NCBI GenBank assembly: GCA_020024695.1
Contig: JAHHTK010000001.1
Coordinates: 1 to 64,000, forward strand
Reading direction: 5' to 3'
Source: Ureaplasma sp.
GTDB lineage: Bacteria > Bacillota_I > Bacilli_A > Mycoplasmatales > Mycoplasmoidaceae
DNA: 64,000 bases
Under the pieces are notes generated by a model. That model saw only the letters and a program-made list of their open reading frames with translations. It did no database searches and was not told the origin of the DNA. A program made the position numbers and the translations under genes. This document shows, in pieces, positions 50,234 to 63,000 of the stretch; the stretch's first letter is position 1; the number at the start of each line of letters is the position of its first letter.

Positions 50234-52147
50234 TTATTCTTCCATTTCAAAGTCAATATTTTGATCAATTCAGTCTTTTCTTAATGAAGGGTCGTTGCCC
50301 ATTAAGACATCTACTTTATTATTAGCATTTAAGAAATCTTCAATCCCGACTTGGATTAAATGACGACGTTCTGGGTTCATGGTAGTGTCTCATAATTGGT
50401 CAGCATTCATTTCCCCTAACCCTTTATAACGTTGAATTTCGTAGCTACTAAATTGGGTTTTTAATTCTTCTAATTGAGTTTCATCCCAAGCATATTCATA
50501 TTTAGCAGGGTTATTTTTAGCACTAATTTTATATAACGGAGGTAAAGCAATATAAATATGACCTTTTTCAATTAAAGGACGCATTAAATTGAAAAATAAG
50601 GTTAACAATAAGGTTTGAATATGGCTTCCATCCACATCGGCATCGGTCATAATAATGACTTTATGATATTTCAAATCATTAATGTTCATATTCTTGTTAA
50701 TACCACAACCGAGACAATTAATGATGGTGGTAATTTCTTCGTTATTTAATAAATCTTTTAAGGTTGATTTTTGGGCGTTAATAACTTTTCCTTTTAAAGG
50801 TAAGATGGCTTGATACATTTTGTTCCGACCTAATTTCGCAGAACCCCCCGCTGAATCCCCTTCAACTAAAAATAATTCGTTATAAACAGGATCTTTAGAT
50901 TGAGCTGGGGTGAGTTTCCCACTCATAAATTTATCTAATTTAGAAAGTTTAGATTTCTTATTAGTTTCTTTTTTAGTTCTAGTTTCTAATCGGAATTTTC
51001 TGGCTTCAATGGCTTGTTTAACAATTGCTACGGCTTCAGTTTTGTGAGTATCTAATCAAGTGGCAAATTCAGTACTAATAACTTTTTTAACAGCATCACT
51101 GGCTTCTGGGGTAAACAATTTGTTTTTTGTTTGTCCTTCATAGTTAATTAAGCGTTCAGGAACCCCAACACTAATGATGGCACTTAAACCTTCCCGTACA
51201 TCATCACCTTCAAGGTTTTTATCTTTTTCTTTTAATAAACCTTGTTTCCGAGCATAATCATTGATTACTGAGGTTAAACATTGTTTTAACCCTGTTTCGT
51301 GACTACCCCCTTCAAAGGTTTTAACAGCATTGGCAAAACTGAAAATAGTTTCACTACTTTCAGAACTATATTGCATTGCAATTTTAACTTCAATGTCAGC
51401 ATATTTACCACTTAAATTAATAGGGCTGGTAATGGTGTTTTTACCTTGGTTAATATATTGAATAAAATCTAGCAAACCTTTTTTAGCTAAGAAGGTTTCG
51501 GTTTTATTTTTAATTTCATCAACAAAAGTGATTTCTAAACCAGCGAATAAAAAACTGGCTTCTTTTAACCGTGAAGCAATAACTTCACTATCAAAATTAA
51601 TGTCAGGGAAAATTAATTTGTCAGGGTGAAAAGTGACTAAGGTTCCGTTTTTAACAACGACCTTGCCATCATAAGGTGCCAGTTTCTTTAAAATCTTGCC
51701 CCCGTTGCCAAAATGAACTTGGTACATTTTTTTATCACGAGTGACTGTAACATAAACATCATCACTTAATGCATTGACTACAGCACTCCCGACCCCGTGT
51801 AACCCACCTGAGGATTTATAGACAGTCCCGTCAAATTTACCCCCAGCATGTAAGATGGTGAAAGCCATTTCAACCCCACTCAATTTGGTGTCTTTGTTTA
51901 TATCAACAGGAATCCCACGACCATCATCTTGGACTGAAATATACCCATTAGCATGTAAAGTAACCCAGATATGACTAGCATAGCCAGCTAAAACTTCATC
52001 AATGGAGTTATCAAAAATTTCTCACACCAAGTGGTGTAAGCCCCGTGAATCAGTGGAACCAATATACATTCCAGGACGCTTGCGAACTGCCTCTAACCCT
52101 TCTAAAACCTTAATTGAACTTGAATCGTAATTGTTATTATTTGCCAT
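50234..52147 (-). CDS. parE: DNA topoisomerase IV subunit B
   Basis: This 637-aa GHKL ATPase/TOPRIM protein begins [30 protein letters not shown], with ATP-binding [23 protein letters not shown] and [14 protein letters not shown]. The TOPRIM half has [19 protein letters not shown] and [18 protein letters not shown]. Pairing with an adjacent ParC-type A subunit makes it ParE rather than GyrB. First gene of the long operon, with TATAAT-like sequence within 52148-52220, which is shared with plsY. Confidence 0.95.
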
Positions 52148-52220
52148 ATTGTTCCTTAAAACAAAATATTTTAGTGATTATATTATAAAATAGTAGAAGT
52201 CTTAATAAAGGAATTAATTA

Positions 52221-53027
52221 ATGTCAAATCTTAGTTATTTTGCTTTAGCAATCACTTTATTGGTGCTTGGTGGGGCTTTAGTCGGTTATTTAAGCGGATC
52301 CGTGATGTGAGCCATCATTATTTCCAAAGCCTTAAAAAAAGATGTCCGTTGTTATGAATCAAAGAATCCAGGGGCGACCAATTCAGCTCGGGTTTTAGGA
52401 AAAAAATGAGGTTTATTAGTCTTGGTATTAGATACTATCAAAGCGATGTTACCGATCATTTTATTTTTCTTAATTTATCATTACGCTGTCTTTAACCAAT
52501 CTTGATGAATAACTTATGCTTATGGAGACCAAGCTCCAAGCAGTCTGTTATGAAACCCTGATGTGTTAATTTATTTACCAGGTTTCTTTGCAGTCATTGG
52601 CCATGTTTTCCCAGTCTTTTTTAAATTTAAAGGTGGCAAGGGAATTTCATGCATGGGTGGTTGTTTCTTAATGATTAGTCCCTTCATCGCCATTCTTGGT
52701 TCAATCATTATCATCTTATGTATTGTCATTACCAAGTATGTGTCGGTGGGCTCGGTGCTGTCAGTGTTAATTAGCCCGATTACTTTATTAATTCCTGGTA
52801 TTAACTATTTCTATTTACTTTATCCAAACATTGTTACCTGTGTCCATGTTGCTACTAGTCCTGCGATGGTCCAATTCTTATTACCAATCTTTTGTTTAGT
52901 GGCTCTTGGCATCTTGCTCACTTGAAAACATAAATCGAACTTGTTAGCAGTCAAACAAGGCAGAGAACGTAAATTTAGTTTCGGAAAATCCACTTGAGTG
53001 GGTCAAAATGAATCATATGAAAAATAG
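52221..53027 (+). CDS. plsY: Acyl-phosphate:glycerol-3-phosphate acyltransferase PlsY
   Basis: This 268-aa integral membrane enzyme has about seven TM segments. Signatures: GALVGYLSGSVMWAIIISK (S/GS motif with Trp from UGA), NPGATNSARVLGKKWG, and FPVFFKFKGGKGISCMGG (catalytic GGKG region). It acylates G3P with the acyl-phosphate made by PlsX/FakA, giving lysophosphatidate. SD AAAGGAA. A bidirectional terminator follows. Confidence 0.95.
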
Positions 53028-53049
53028 GAGGGTCACTCCTATTTTTTTT
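53020..53049. terminator. Bidirectional terminator between plsY and rnhC
   Basis: AAAATAGGAG, loop GGTCA, CTCCTATTTTTTTT. The stem overlaps the last codons of plsY and of rnhC, so both convergent genes end in the same hairpin. Confidence 0.9.
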
Positions 53050-53980
53050 GATTTTGATAAGCCTCTAGAACCATTTGATAAGTTTTGAAATGGTGTTTAG
53101 TTAATTTAGCAAATTTATCTAACCCGTATTGATCAATTAAAGCAAAAGACACAGGATAAATTTTGTCATAATTAATGCCTAATGGTAAATTCATTCCTAA
53201 TGCTTGGTTTAATTTTTCCATTTGAGTGAGAAACATTCCTCGAGCAATCATAGAAGCAATCGCCACTGCTAAATATTTACTTTCAGCTTTCGTTTCAAAA
53301 TGTTGAATCATGACAGGATGGTCAATTTTTAAGGTCTTTAAATATTGTTCATATTTATTTTTAGAAACATAAGCATCCATTACAATTTCATAATCCACTA
53401 ATTGGTATTGATGAATCAAACGACTTAAGGCTTTATTGTGCAAATATGTCTTTACTAAATGGTTATTTGGAAATTGAGTATAAAAAGCATTGTATTCACT
53501 TGGGGAAAACGCTGCCGTAGCATATTTAAACTCTTGAATTAGAGTTGGATATAAAGCTAAAATTTGACTATCACTTAATTGCTTAGAATCAGCTAACTGA
53601 TACTGTTTAGCTTTTTGATAATCACTATCTTCTAAATACACACAGGCCGTCACTAACCCCCCAAAAAAATCGCCAACCCCGACTTCATCACAACCAATAA
53701 GATGGTTTAAATCAATGGCACTATTTTGTGAATTTATTTTTTGGTTTTCATTTAAATTTAAATTTAAATCAAATTCTTTTTTAAATAGGGTTTGGATCTT
53801 TTTTAAATCTGATCCTTGGATTACCATTTTTAAACTTTGATAAATACTTAGGTGCACTTTTTCATATTGATAAGCAGCTAAAAGATATTCATTCTTGGTT
53901 TCGCAACGATAAGCTTTAAAAAAAATTTGGATTTTTTTAAATTGGTTTAAATCCAATTGGTAACAAATTGTTTGGTTCAT
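53039..53980 (-). CDS. rnhC: Ribonuclease HIII
   Basis: This 313-aa type 2 RNase H cuts the RNA of RNA-DNA hybrids. A TBP-like N-terminal domain (about 1-85) precedes the catalytic domain, with LIGCDEVGVGDFFGGLVTA (active-site Asp-Glu-(G)), ADSKQLSD, EIVMDAYVSKNKY and the basic VAIASMIARG (catalytic Asp row). The N-terminal extension makes this RNase HIII, not HII. Start MNQTICYQL (53978-53980) is preferred; an ATG 10 codons upstream would overlap acpS. No SD visible. Confidence 0.92.
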   Translation of the reverse strand: MNQTICYQLDLNQFKKIQIFFKAYRCETKNEYLLAAYQYEKVHLSIYQSLKMVIQGSDLKKIQTLFKKEFDLNLNLNENQKINSQNSAIDLNHLIGCDEVGVGDFFGGLVTACVYLEDSDYQKAKQYQLADSKQLSDSQILALYPTLIQEFKYATAAFSPSEYNAFYTQFPNNHLVKTYLHNKALSRLIHQYQLVDYEIVMDAYVSKNKYEQYLKTLKIDHPVMIQHFETKAESKYLAVAIASMIARGMFLTQMEKLNQALGMNLPLGINYDKIYPVSFALIDQYGLDKFAKLTKHHFKTYQMVLEAYQNQKK

Positions 53981-53998
53981 ATTTATAATTATTTTAAT

Positions 53999-54337
53999 AT
54001 GGAATTTCAAAAAATAAATGTTGGCATTGATTTAGTCAACTTTAAACGTAAAGAATTTAAAGACGCTCGGTTTGCCAAACGAATTTGCACCCCTGATGAA
54101 TACGCACTTTATTTGCAAAAACCGAATGCTTATAGCAAAAAAACCTACTTAGCTAGTTTATGAGCCATTAAAGAAGCAATTTTAAAAGCCACTCATAAAA
54201 GTTATGGCTTACATGAAATTAATGTCTTAAAAACTGAGAATGGATCGCAAGTCAAGTTAACTTTTCATGAGGTTAAAATTAGTGTCTCATATGAAGATAA
54301 ATATGTCACAGCGATGGTAATTGCTTATTGTAAATAA
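53999..54337 (+). CDS. acpS: Holo-ACP synthase AcpS
   Basis: This 112-aa phosphopantetheinyl transferase activates acyl carrier protein. Signatures: INVGIDLVNFKRKEFKD (metal Asp of GIDL/IVxI), KRICTPDEYALYLQK and LASLWAIKEAILKAT (normally FAaKEA.xKA), the last having Trp from UGA. It starts only 18 bases from the rnhC start on the other strand. Followed 26 bases later by the first DUF31 gene, so these may be in one transcript. Confidence 0.92.
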
Positions 54338-54363
54338 ATGAAAGAAAGTTAAAGGAAACCAAT

Positions 54364-55731
54364 ATGGCTAAAAAAGAAAATTTATGAGTTATTCTTGGCT
54401 CAGTGGCTTGTGTTGTTGTGGTAGTTGGAGTGTCTGTGGGAACTGTTCTTGGAGTTCGGGCTGTGCAAAACCGCCAAAACCCACCAGCTAACAATGAAAC
54501 CCCAAATATTAATACTGCTAACACAACTTTTACTGATCAATTTCATCAAATCTATGATTTATCAACTCCCATTATGTTTGTTTATAACCAAGCTAATAAT
54601 CAAAACGAACAAATTTTTAATAATGGAACAGCTTGAGTTTTTGACCGTCAAGCAAACCCCAATACTAATTTAATTACTTATTATTTAGCTACTAACTTAC
54701 ACGTAATTAATTTATGAGGTGGTGAAGAAGAAACTCAAGGAGCCTTTCCTGCTTTACAAAATGTTAATTTATATTTAGGTAATAAAAATGCTTGTCCAGA
54801 ATTTAACCAAGCTAACATGGTTAATCAAAATGGAATTACCAATTTTAATTGACCTTATATTGAAGGGTCTCGGATTGGTAACATTTTTAATGCCACTAAG
54901 TGAATTACATCCAGTTACTATACTTCGTATAATGCCATTCCAGATACTCAAACATCAGTTGTGAATAACAATGGTTTAGTTGCTAAAGAAATCTTTACAC
55001 CAACTTATGGAGCAACCACTGCTATTGAACAATGACAAATTATTCCTTTTGGATTAAACTTAGGATTAGATTTAGGGATTGTTCAAATTCAAGTTCAAGA
55101 ACAAAATTTATCCTTCTTTCCTTTTTTACAAGCATTTGATAATTGAATTGGCAAAAAACCTCTTAACCAAATCTATGATTTAAATCCTGGCACTCAATCG
55201 AATTTAGATATTAGTATTGGTGGTTATCCAGCAATGACTAATCCTGCCATTAATGGGGTGGGTTCAACCTGAGATGCCTGAAACAATAGTTCTAATAATG
55301 TTAAAGTTAACATTTTAGAAGGAAATAATCGGGGTCCAGTTGCTTATCAAAACATGGCAGCTCTTCCACCTAATACTCAAAGAAGTTATTATGGTAGTGC
55401 CCCTGGAGCTAACTTAGGTCATGGGTCAAGTGGATCAATGGTTTTAAATAATAATACTGGTCAAATTGAAGGTATTTATTGGGGTGGACTTGATACTGAA
55501 CGCTACGGATTTAGTGGTCAATTTATTCCTTTTGGAGCTAATGGAGTTTTAAATCAATGAAGTTCATTTATTAACCAAAATGGAGCGAGACCAACCTTTA
55601 TTAGTCAAGGATTGCCAAGAGCAATAAGCAATGACTATTACTATGCTTTTGTTAAGTCGTTAGGAAATTTATTGCACACCCAATATTCACCATTAAAGTT
55701 CAAAATCACATATAATTTAGAACAAGAATAA
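54364..55731 (+). CDS. Membrane-anchored DUF31 serine protease
   Basis: This 455-aa protein has an N-terminal TM anchor (LWVILGSVACVVVVVGVSVG) without a lipobox, then a DUF31 trypsin-like domain found in mycoplasma surface proteases. Catalytic residues: His113 in YYLATNLHVINLW, an Asp in LGLDLGIVQIQV and Ser356 in GHGSSGSMV, and a conserved GGYP segment. The IYDLSTPIMF start is shared with the following DUF31 protein. It may degrade host proteins at the membrane; in some mycoplasmas DUF31 proteases act with an antibody-binding protein (MIB-MIP), none of which is visible here. Confidence 0.87.
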
Positions 55732-55753
55732 AATAAAATTAGATAGGATTTTT

Positions 55754-57835
55754 ATGACGAAAATAAAAAAGATTTGTCTTGGCATGAGTAGTGCTTTCGG
55801 TTTAATAACTATTGTTAGTGCTAGTGTCGGTTTAGTTGCTTGTAGTAATGAAAACAAAAATGATACTAAACCAGAACAACCAAATAATAAACCAGATGAT
55901 CAAAATAATCCTGAAGATGAAAAAACACCATCAATTAGTGACCAAAGTAATTCTGGACAAGATAGTAGTTCATCAAATTCTACAAATGAAAACGGTTCTA
56001 GTGGCGAACATCAAAGTCAAGATGAGGGCAACAATTCAAGTTCAAAACCAATCGAACCTCCAAAACCAATTGAACCTCCAGAACCAGTTGTACCTCCAGA
56101 ACCAGTTGTACCTCCAAAACCAATCGAACCTCCAAAACCAATTGTGCCACCGGCACCAGTTAAAACGACTATTACTCAACAACAATTAATACAAATTAAT
56201 CAAGATATTGACACCATTTTTGATAATCACAATAAACCAATTACTAAGCATGATTTAGATAACCAAGATGCTAAAAGACAACTTCTTGATGCAATTAAAC
56301 AATCTATAATCAAACAAAATATTGAATCTTCTTTACTTAAAGAAATTAAATTAATAATGACTGATGCTGACAACAATCAATCTGATGTGAAAATTGAAAT
56401 TCTTTTTGATAACAGCAAGGTTGCTTTTGATTCAGATTTAGATTTAAATATTTCTGATTTAACTGTTGATGTCCCTAATACTCAGGTTACTAAATCACTT
56501 AAGATTGCTAACCAACCACCAGTGGAATATGATAAGCAATTACCATGATTACCAGTTAATCAAAAACCTGATAACTCAACTCCTGACCCAATTGAAAGTA
56601 ATGGACCAATCCCACCTAGTTTTGAGTCACGTTCTCCATTAGTCACAAGTGCTAATACAAAATATTCCAAGGCTAATCAGTTTATTTATGATTTATCCAC
56701 TCCAGTTATGTTTTCTAATCAAGTAAATGGGGGTGTCATTTTAACAAATGGGACAGGCTGAGTCTTTGACCGTCAACAAGATAATCCTAATTCAAAAATT
56801 GCCACATATTATTTAGCTACTAATATGCACGTGATGAACTTATGACATGATCAACATCAAAATGAAAAGTTAAGAAATGTTTCATTTTATTTAGGCAATA
56901 AAAATATTTATCCTGCTTTCAGTGCATCACGAATGCAAAGCACTGATAAGAAACCAATGTTTAAATATCCTTATAGTTATTACCAATATGATTCAGTTTA
57001 TAACCAAAATACAATTGATAAAACTTGATATAAAGCTCAAAACTCTTATAACTATGACAATGTAAAAACTCGTGATATTAATGGTATTAAGGTTTATGGG
57101 AGACAAAAAAGAAATCCATTTAATTGATTAAATTTCATGGAACCCTATGATGACAATGGTCTTTTAGATTTTGATTTAATTCCAGTGGGGATCAAACATA
57201 ACTTTGATTTTGGTGTAATCAAAATTGATGTTCAAAAAGATAAAAAACAAAATTTCCCTTTCCTTGAAAACTTTGATAAATTAATTGCTAACCGAAGTTT
57301 AGGTGAGGTTTATGATTTAAGCCAAGATGAACAACGAGACACTGAAGTGAATGTCGGTGGCTTTCCATGCATGGTAGACCCAGATTATCGTTATGCAACT
57401 TGAAGTTCATGAAATAATGAAGATAACTTTGAAGTTTCAAGTGTCGAAAAAGGTAATAGTGAACGGGGACAAGTTGCTTTCCAAGCTGTCGCTGGGACTC
57501 CTTCCTTTAACGAATACTATGGTAGTTTACCAAATATTAATTTAAGTCATGGAGCAAGTGGCTCAATGGTCATCGACAGTCAAACTTTCTTAATTAAGGG
57601 AATTTATTGAGGTGGGTTAGAAAGTGTTTATACAAAAGAATTTAGTGGTCGTTATGTTCCATTTAGTCAAAACAATCTTTTCCAAGATTGAGTTTCATTC
57701 TTAGATAGTATGAATTCAAAACCAACCTTTATTTCAGCTGGTTTAACTAAAAAACCAACCAATCAAGTAGATTTATTTGCAAGTTATTGAAATACTTTAT
57801 CTGCTTATGATAAGACCTGAATTAGTGCTTACTAA
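55754..57835 (+). CDS. DUF31 serine-protease lipoprotein
   Basis: This 693-aa protein has a lipoprotein signal with VGLVAC (acyl Cys near residue 30), a long Ser/Asp/Asn/Glu linker, a Pro-rich repeat (PPKPIEPP type) at about 99-136, a helical region (about 137-265) and a C-terminal DUF31 protease. Catalytic residues: His359 in YYLATNMHVMNLW, Asp in FDFGVIKIDV and Ser602 in SHGASGSMV. A GGFPCM segment follows. The paralog at 54364 shares the same protease core, so this is a tandem duplication with different anchors. Ends at a hairpin terminator. Confidence 0.88.
56048..56161 (+). repeat. Tandem 18-bp repeat coding the Pro-rich linker
   Basis: Six full and one partial copies of an 18-base unit (CCAAT(C/T)GAACCTCCAAAA-type) in frame with the DUF31 lipoprotein, encoding PIEPPK/PVVPPE hexapeptides. 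Slippage here would change linker length by six residues and keep the frame. Confidence 0.85.
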
Positions 57836-57852
57836 TTTTGCTTATATGAATT

Positions 57853-57884
57853 AAAAGACTGGAAATTTCTTTCCAGTCTTTTTG
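57853..57884. terminator. Bidirectional terminator between the DUF31 lipoprotein and topA
   Basis: A 13-bp perfect stem (AAAAGACTGGAAA/TTTCCAGTCTTTT) with a 4-base loop. T-runs are present on both strands, so it can serve both convergent genes (topA stop at 57890). Confidence 0.9.
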
Positions 57885-57889
57885 TTTGA

Positions 57890-59824
57890 CTATTTCACTA
57901 ATTTAGCATAAGAGCACCCGACAAACTTTTGTTGTTGTTTATCAAAGGTACGATTGACACATTGTTCCATTTGCTGACCATTTTTTAAGGTTTTGATATA
58001 AACATCGCCTTGACAAATCGGACAGACACCCACAATGTTTTGAGGCTTAAATCCAAATTCTTTTTGCAACTCAGCTGCATTAAAACTCTTTAACGATTGG
58101 TTCAAGAAACCCACATATCTTAAGACGGTTGTGTGTCAATCTAATTGAGCTTGTTCAATTTGATCTAATTCTTTTTCTAATTCTGATGTAAACTGAATGT
58201 TAATAATGGAAGGGACAATCTTTTGAATTAGATTATTTAACCGTTCGCCTTTTTCAGTTAAATACATCTTTTTCTTTTGCAACATCACATTTTCCCGTTC
58301 AATGTTAATTTCAGCCATCGTAGCAAATGATGATGGTCGTCCAATCCCAAGTTGTTCTAATTTTTTAATTAAATCACCTACCTCATACCGACTTGGACAA
58401 TTATCATGGTGTTCAGTTGGTTTGGTTAATTTCCCTTCAAATTGATGATGTAATTTTTGCACTAATTGTTCATAGTTTAAACTCGAACTTTCAGTTGTGT
58501 CATCATCCAGATCATCAGTTTCATTAATGTCTTTAGCAGTTAATCTTTTAAACCCATCAAAGGTTAAGGTTTTGAACTTAGTTTCAAAGACATAGCCTTG
58601 GTTTAAAAAAGTTAAGATGGCTTTCGTATAAATAGCTGGTTTAAAGAATACTTGGATGGTTCTTAAATAAATATATTCATATAGCATTCAAAACATCTCA
58701 CCATCAGCAAGATAGTTTTTATCATAGCGTTTTAATTTTTGTTGTAAATCATCTAAAGATTGAATATTTAAATCCACGACCCGTAAACATTCGTGACCAT
58801 CTTGGACTGAATCTTTTTGTTTTAAATCATTAAACCAAAACGAATTATCACCATATTCAATGCCATAATGATCTACCACAAATTGATAAGCTGTTTGACA
58901 AAATTCTTCATGAATCCGAATGCTATCAGTTCGTGGGTAAGTAATAAATCCGTATTCATACAATTTTTGTAAGACGTTAGTGGTCTTTTTAGCACTTCAA
59001 CCCAACTTTTTAGACCCAATTGTTAAGGCTTCGGAAGTAATTAAAGGTTTATTAGGTTTACTAATTTCCCCTTCTTTTAATTCCAAATTATCAAACAAAT
59101 AGTGCTTGTCTAACTTACTTAAAACAGCATAAGCTTCTTGTTCATTCAAAAACTTATCAACTGGTTTCACCAATTTCACTTTTAAAGTTTGGTTTTGATC
59201 AATTTGAATCACAGGGTCTAAAGTGTATCAATAACTTGGAACATAGTTCCGAATCTCATTTTCTCGTAGAGCAATTAACAGTAACGCCGCACTTTGAACC
59301 CGTCCTGCTGACATCTTATCTTTTTGAATAATCTTTCTTACATAATCTGATAACTGATACCCTAAGTACCGATCATAAACTTGACGACAAAACTGAGCGT
59401 GAACTAAATCCATATCAATTTCTTTGGGATTAGCAATCGCATTTAAAATGTCAGTTTTATTAATAGCATTGAAACTAATTCTGACTGCTTTCTTTTGATT
59501 AGTTCCTAATGATTCATAAATGTGATAAGCAATGGCTTCGCCCTCACGGTCAGGGTCGGTGGCGATATAAATTTGGTCAGCTTTATCAGCTAAACTGACC
59601 ATTTCTTTAATCACTTTATGTTTGGTATCAGGGGTTCTAATTCCTAATGTTTCAAAACTAGGATAAAAGGCCTTGGGACCACTAAATTCAAACCCATACC
59701 CATGATTAATTTTTTCGTTTAATTGTTTAATGTGGCCACAAGTGGCAAACACTTGATAACCAGGACCAAGGATTTCTTTAATTTTTTTAATTTTCCCTGC
59801 CCCTTCAATAATCACTAATTGCAT
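57890..59824 (-). CDS. topA: DNA topoisomerase I
   Basis: This 644-aa type IA enzyme relaxes negative supercoils. TOPRIM: QLVIIEGAGKIKKIKEIL and IYIATDPDREGEAIAYHI; then AGRVQSAALLLIALREN, the active-site Tyr in YGFITYPRTDSIR, IGRPSSFATMAEI and a C-terminal zinc ribbon (CPICQGDVYIKTLKNGQQMEQC...C). One zinc ribbon rather than three as in E. coli. Many UGA Trp split it under the standard code. Transcribed from the 59825-60022 divergent region. Confidence 0.96.
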
Positions 59825-60022
59825 CTTATACCTTTCAACATAACCTTAATTTGATTATAAAAAATTTTTAGGATTCTAGAAATGAGTATTAAACTATAAG
59901 TTTAAGGCGAGTTTTTAACTTTTCAATTAGATTAATCCTTGATTTCATACTGGAAATCTAAAAAGTCATATACAATAAAAACATTAGCATTGTTTTTTAC
60001 AATCTTTGTTAAAAGGAAAAGC

Positions 60023-63000
60023 ATGAAAAAAGCGATAAAACAAAAACTCATCAACTTAGTGGCCATTAACCACTCGGATCCAATTATTCAATGTAATCTT
60101 GGGGCTAAAAACATTGATTTATTAAAATTAATTCCTCAAGAAGATTTAATCATGTTTATTAATGGGGAGTTATCAGTCATTGAATTCAATGTCAATACCT
60201 ATTTATCTGACATTGATAAACAATTGCGTCAAACATCTTCCTATTCAGAATTTTGTGATGTACTTGCCAAAAATAAATTAGACTTAACAAGTTTTCGTAA
60301 AGATTTATTAATGAATAATTTTGCCGAAAACAAACCAAAAGTTATTGTCAATGTCTTGGAAAAAATCCAAGCCTTTGTCAAGAAACTTTTATCATTAAAT
60401 AAACTCGCTAAAAACTACTATGATGATACTAATGTGTCACCATTATATATTGCTACCAACTACTTAGTGGGCTTAACCAGTGCTCACTATTCATTTAAAT
60501 CACCATTATGTTTATATCGAGTTTCCATTACTCAAGAAGGTAGTAAATTAATCATTTCAAAACTCCAAGAAGACTTAGTTTTAAATGAAAAATTATTGGT
60601 TTATTTGAAAAAAGAATTTAATGATAACAAAACAAACATTGCTGATTTATTATCAATTTCTGATTACTCTGAAATTCTTGATAGTATTCAAAAAATCACA
60701 GAAAAACAAATTGTTTTACCAACCCCTGAAACTTTAGTTGATTTCCAACAATTTGATTGAGACAACATCCACTTACAAAATGATAATTTTTATGTGGAAC
60801 CAAGTGTTGTCATCGGAATCTATGAACCTGATGGTGGGTTATTAAAAGAAGACTTAAAATGATTAATTGAAAATGAAATTGATCCTTTTGAAAAGAAAGA
60901 AGACAAAGATAAAGCAAACGAATATTACATTGAAAAAGTCATTAAAGACCAACCAATTATTGAAATTGGAAACCCTTTAAACATTTATCAAAAATATGCG
61001 ATTGCTTCAGCTTTACACCAAAACACTTTAATTTATGGTCCCCCAGGTACTGGGAAATCTGAAATTATTGCGAACTTAATTTTTAACATCTTATTAAAAG
61101 GTAAAACTAGTTTATTAGTTTCGGAAAAGAAAGCAGCGTTAAACGTGTTAACTGAACGGATTAACAGTTTATCTAAGTTTGCTCTCTTTATTTATGATTT
61201 AAAAAATAAAGATGCTTTCTATGCCAAAATTGATGAATTAAACCAATTATTAGGTCCGCAATGATACCGTGAAAAATCTAAAGCTTCTAAGAATGTCAAA
61301 ATGGAACCAATCATCTTCACCCCTGAAGAATCCATGTTCTTAAAAAACTACCACGATTGATATAACGAATTATCATCTATTTTAAAACAACACTGAAACA
61401 TTGAAGACTATCTAGATGGTATTTATAAATTAGACTACGCTGAATATGTCAAAACTAAAAACAAACTTGGTAAACAAATTACCCAAGAATGATTACGTCC
61501 CTTAGATGACACTAAGGTCACTTTATATGACGAAGTCACTGAGATTTTCAGCCAATATAATTTCTGTAAGATTGAAGATTTATTTGAATCATACACTAAA
61601 TTTGTTAAGTTCGTAAAAAAATTCAACTTAAAAGAAGTCTTTAAAGATCAAAGCATTCACCAAAGTTTAGACAAAATCATTAAAAAAATTAACGCTAACT
61701 TAAGTGTCGTTGAATCTTATTTATCCAACCAAAAGAAAGATAACCAAATCATTGAAAGTTATAAAGCCTTTTTAGACAAATATAACTATGATGAAAGTCC
61801 TTACAATGAGATTTTCTTCAACCGTAGTTTTAAAGATAAAAAGACCTTTATTGAAAAAGCTGAAAGTTTTGTAGAATTCTATGACAATGTCATTGCCAAA
61901 GACTATACTTTAAACTCTAAAACTACAGCTGAATTAAAAACTATTAGTGATGAGTTCCAATCCTTCTATACTAAGTATGCAAAATTATTAGATAAGTTTG
62001 ACTGGTTCAACTTCTTAATTCCAAACAAAGATAAATTATTCCGTTTCTTATCTGATTACAACACGTTATCTCCAGAAAAGAAAAAGATTTATTTTGCCGA
62101 ATTCGTAGAAAACGGTACCTTATTACCACTTGATGATATGGAAGATTATTCATCATTAAGCATGAAACAAATCTCATTATTATCCAAAGAAGCTACCGAA
62201 ATCATTGGTATGTTTAACACCTTCGTGGATAACACCCAATATTTTGCTAAACCACGTTTATTTGAAATCATTAACCACCAAGAATTCTTAGACTACAACA
62301 TTAATTTCTTGAAGGACTTAATTTCTAATAAACCAGCTTATACTAGTGAAATTCAAGAAATTTATCGTGAATGATCATGATTATCTATGCCATTCTTAAA
62401 GACTTTATATCTTGACAACTTTGTTTTATTTGATTTAAACAAAGTAGAACCAGTGATGAAAAAAGTCAATACTGAAATCACAATGGAACAATATAAAGAC
62501 TTAAAGATTGTCATGTTCTGAGAAAAAATCATTAAGTTTAACGGTATGTTCAACGAAACCAAGGGTCGTTTCTTACAAGACATCATTGTTCAGTTAAGAA
62601 AAGAATCCAAACGTTCTGCTGAAATTGTGGAAGAAATTACTTTTAAACGTTATATCCAAAACTTAAGAGTCTATTTATCTAAATTACCACAAGATGAAAA
62701 GGATGAAATTGCTAAAGTCTTTAAATTAGCGAGTGCTAAAAATAACTTACCAGCTCCAGTTAAGTTTATTAAACACTTCTATCCTGCTTTAAAACGTTTA
62801 TTCCCAATCTGAGTTGGTCGTCCTGACAATGTCGCTACGGTTATTCCATTAAATGCTAGTGAATTTGACTACGGTATCTTTGATGAAGCTAGTCAAATGC
62901 CAATTGAACGAGCTTATCCATTAGTTTATCGTTGTGATAAAAAAGTGGTGGCTGGGGATGATAAACAATTAAAACCAACCTCTTTCTTTACCACTAAACT

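Noticed and set aside
47751..52147. parE/parC could be gyrB/gyrA
   Set aside because: The A subunit carries ParC-type motifs ([17 protein letters not shown]), so the pair is topoisomerase IV. GyrA/GyrB would be expected elsewhere.
56048..56161. Tandem 18-bp repeats considered as a CRISPR array
   Set aside because: No spacers, unit too short, and the repeat is in frame with a Pro-rich coding region.
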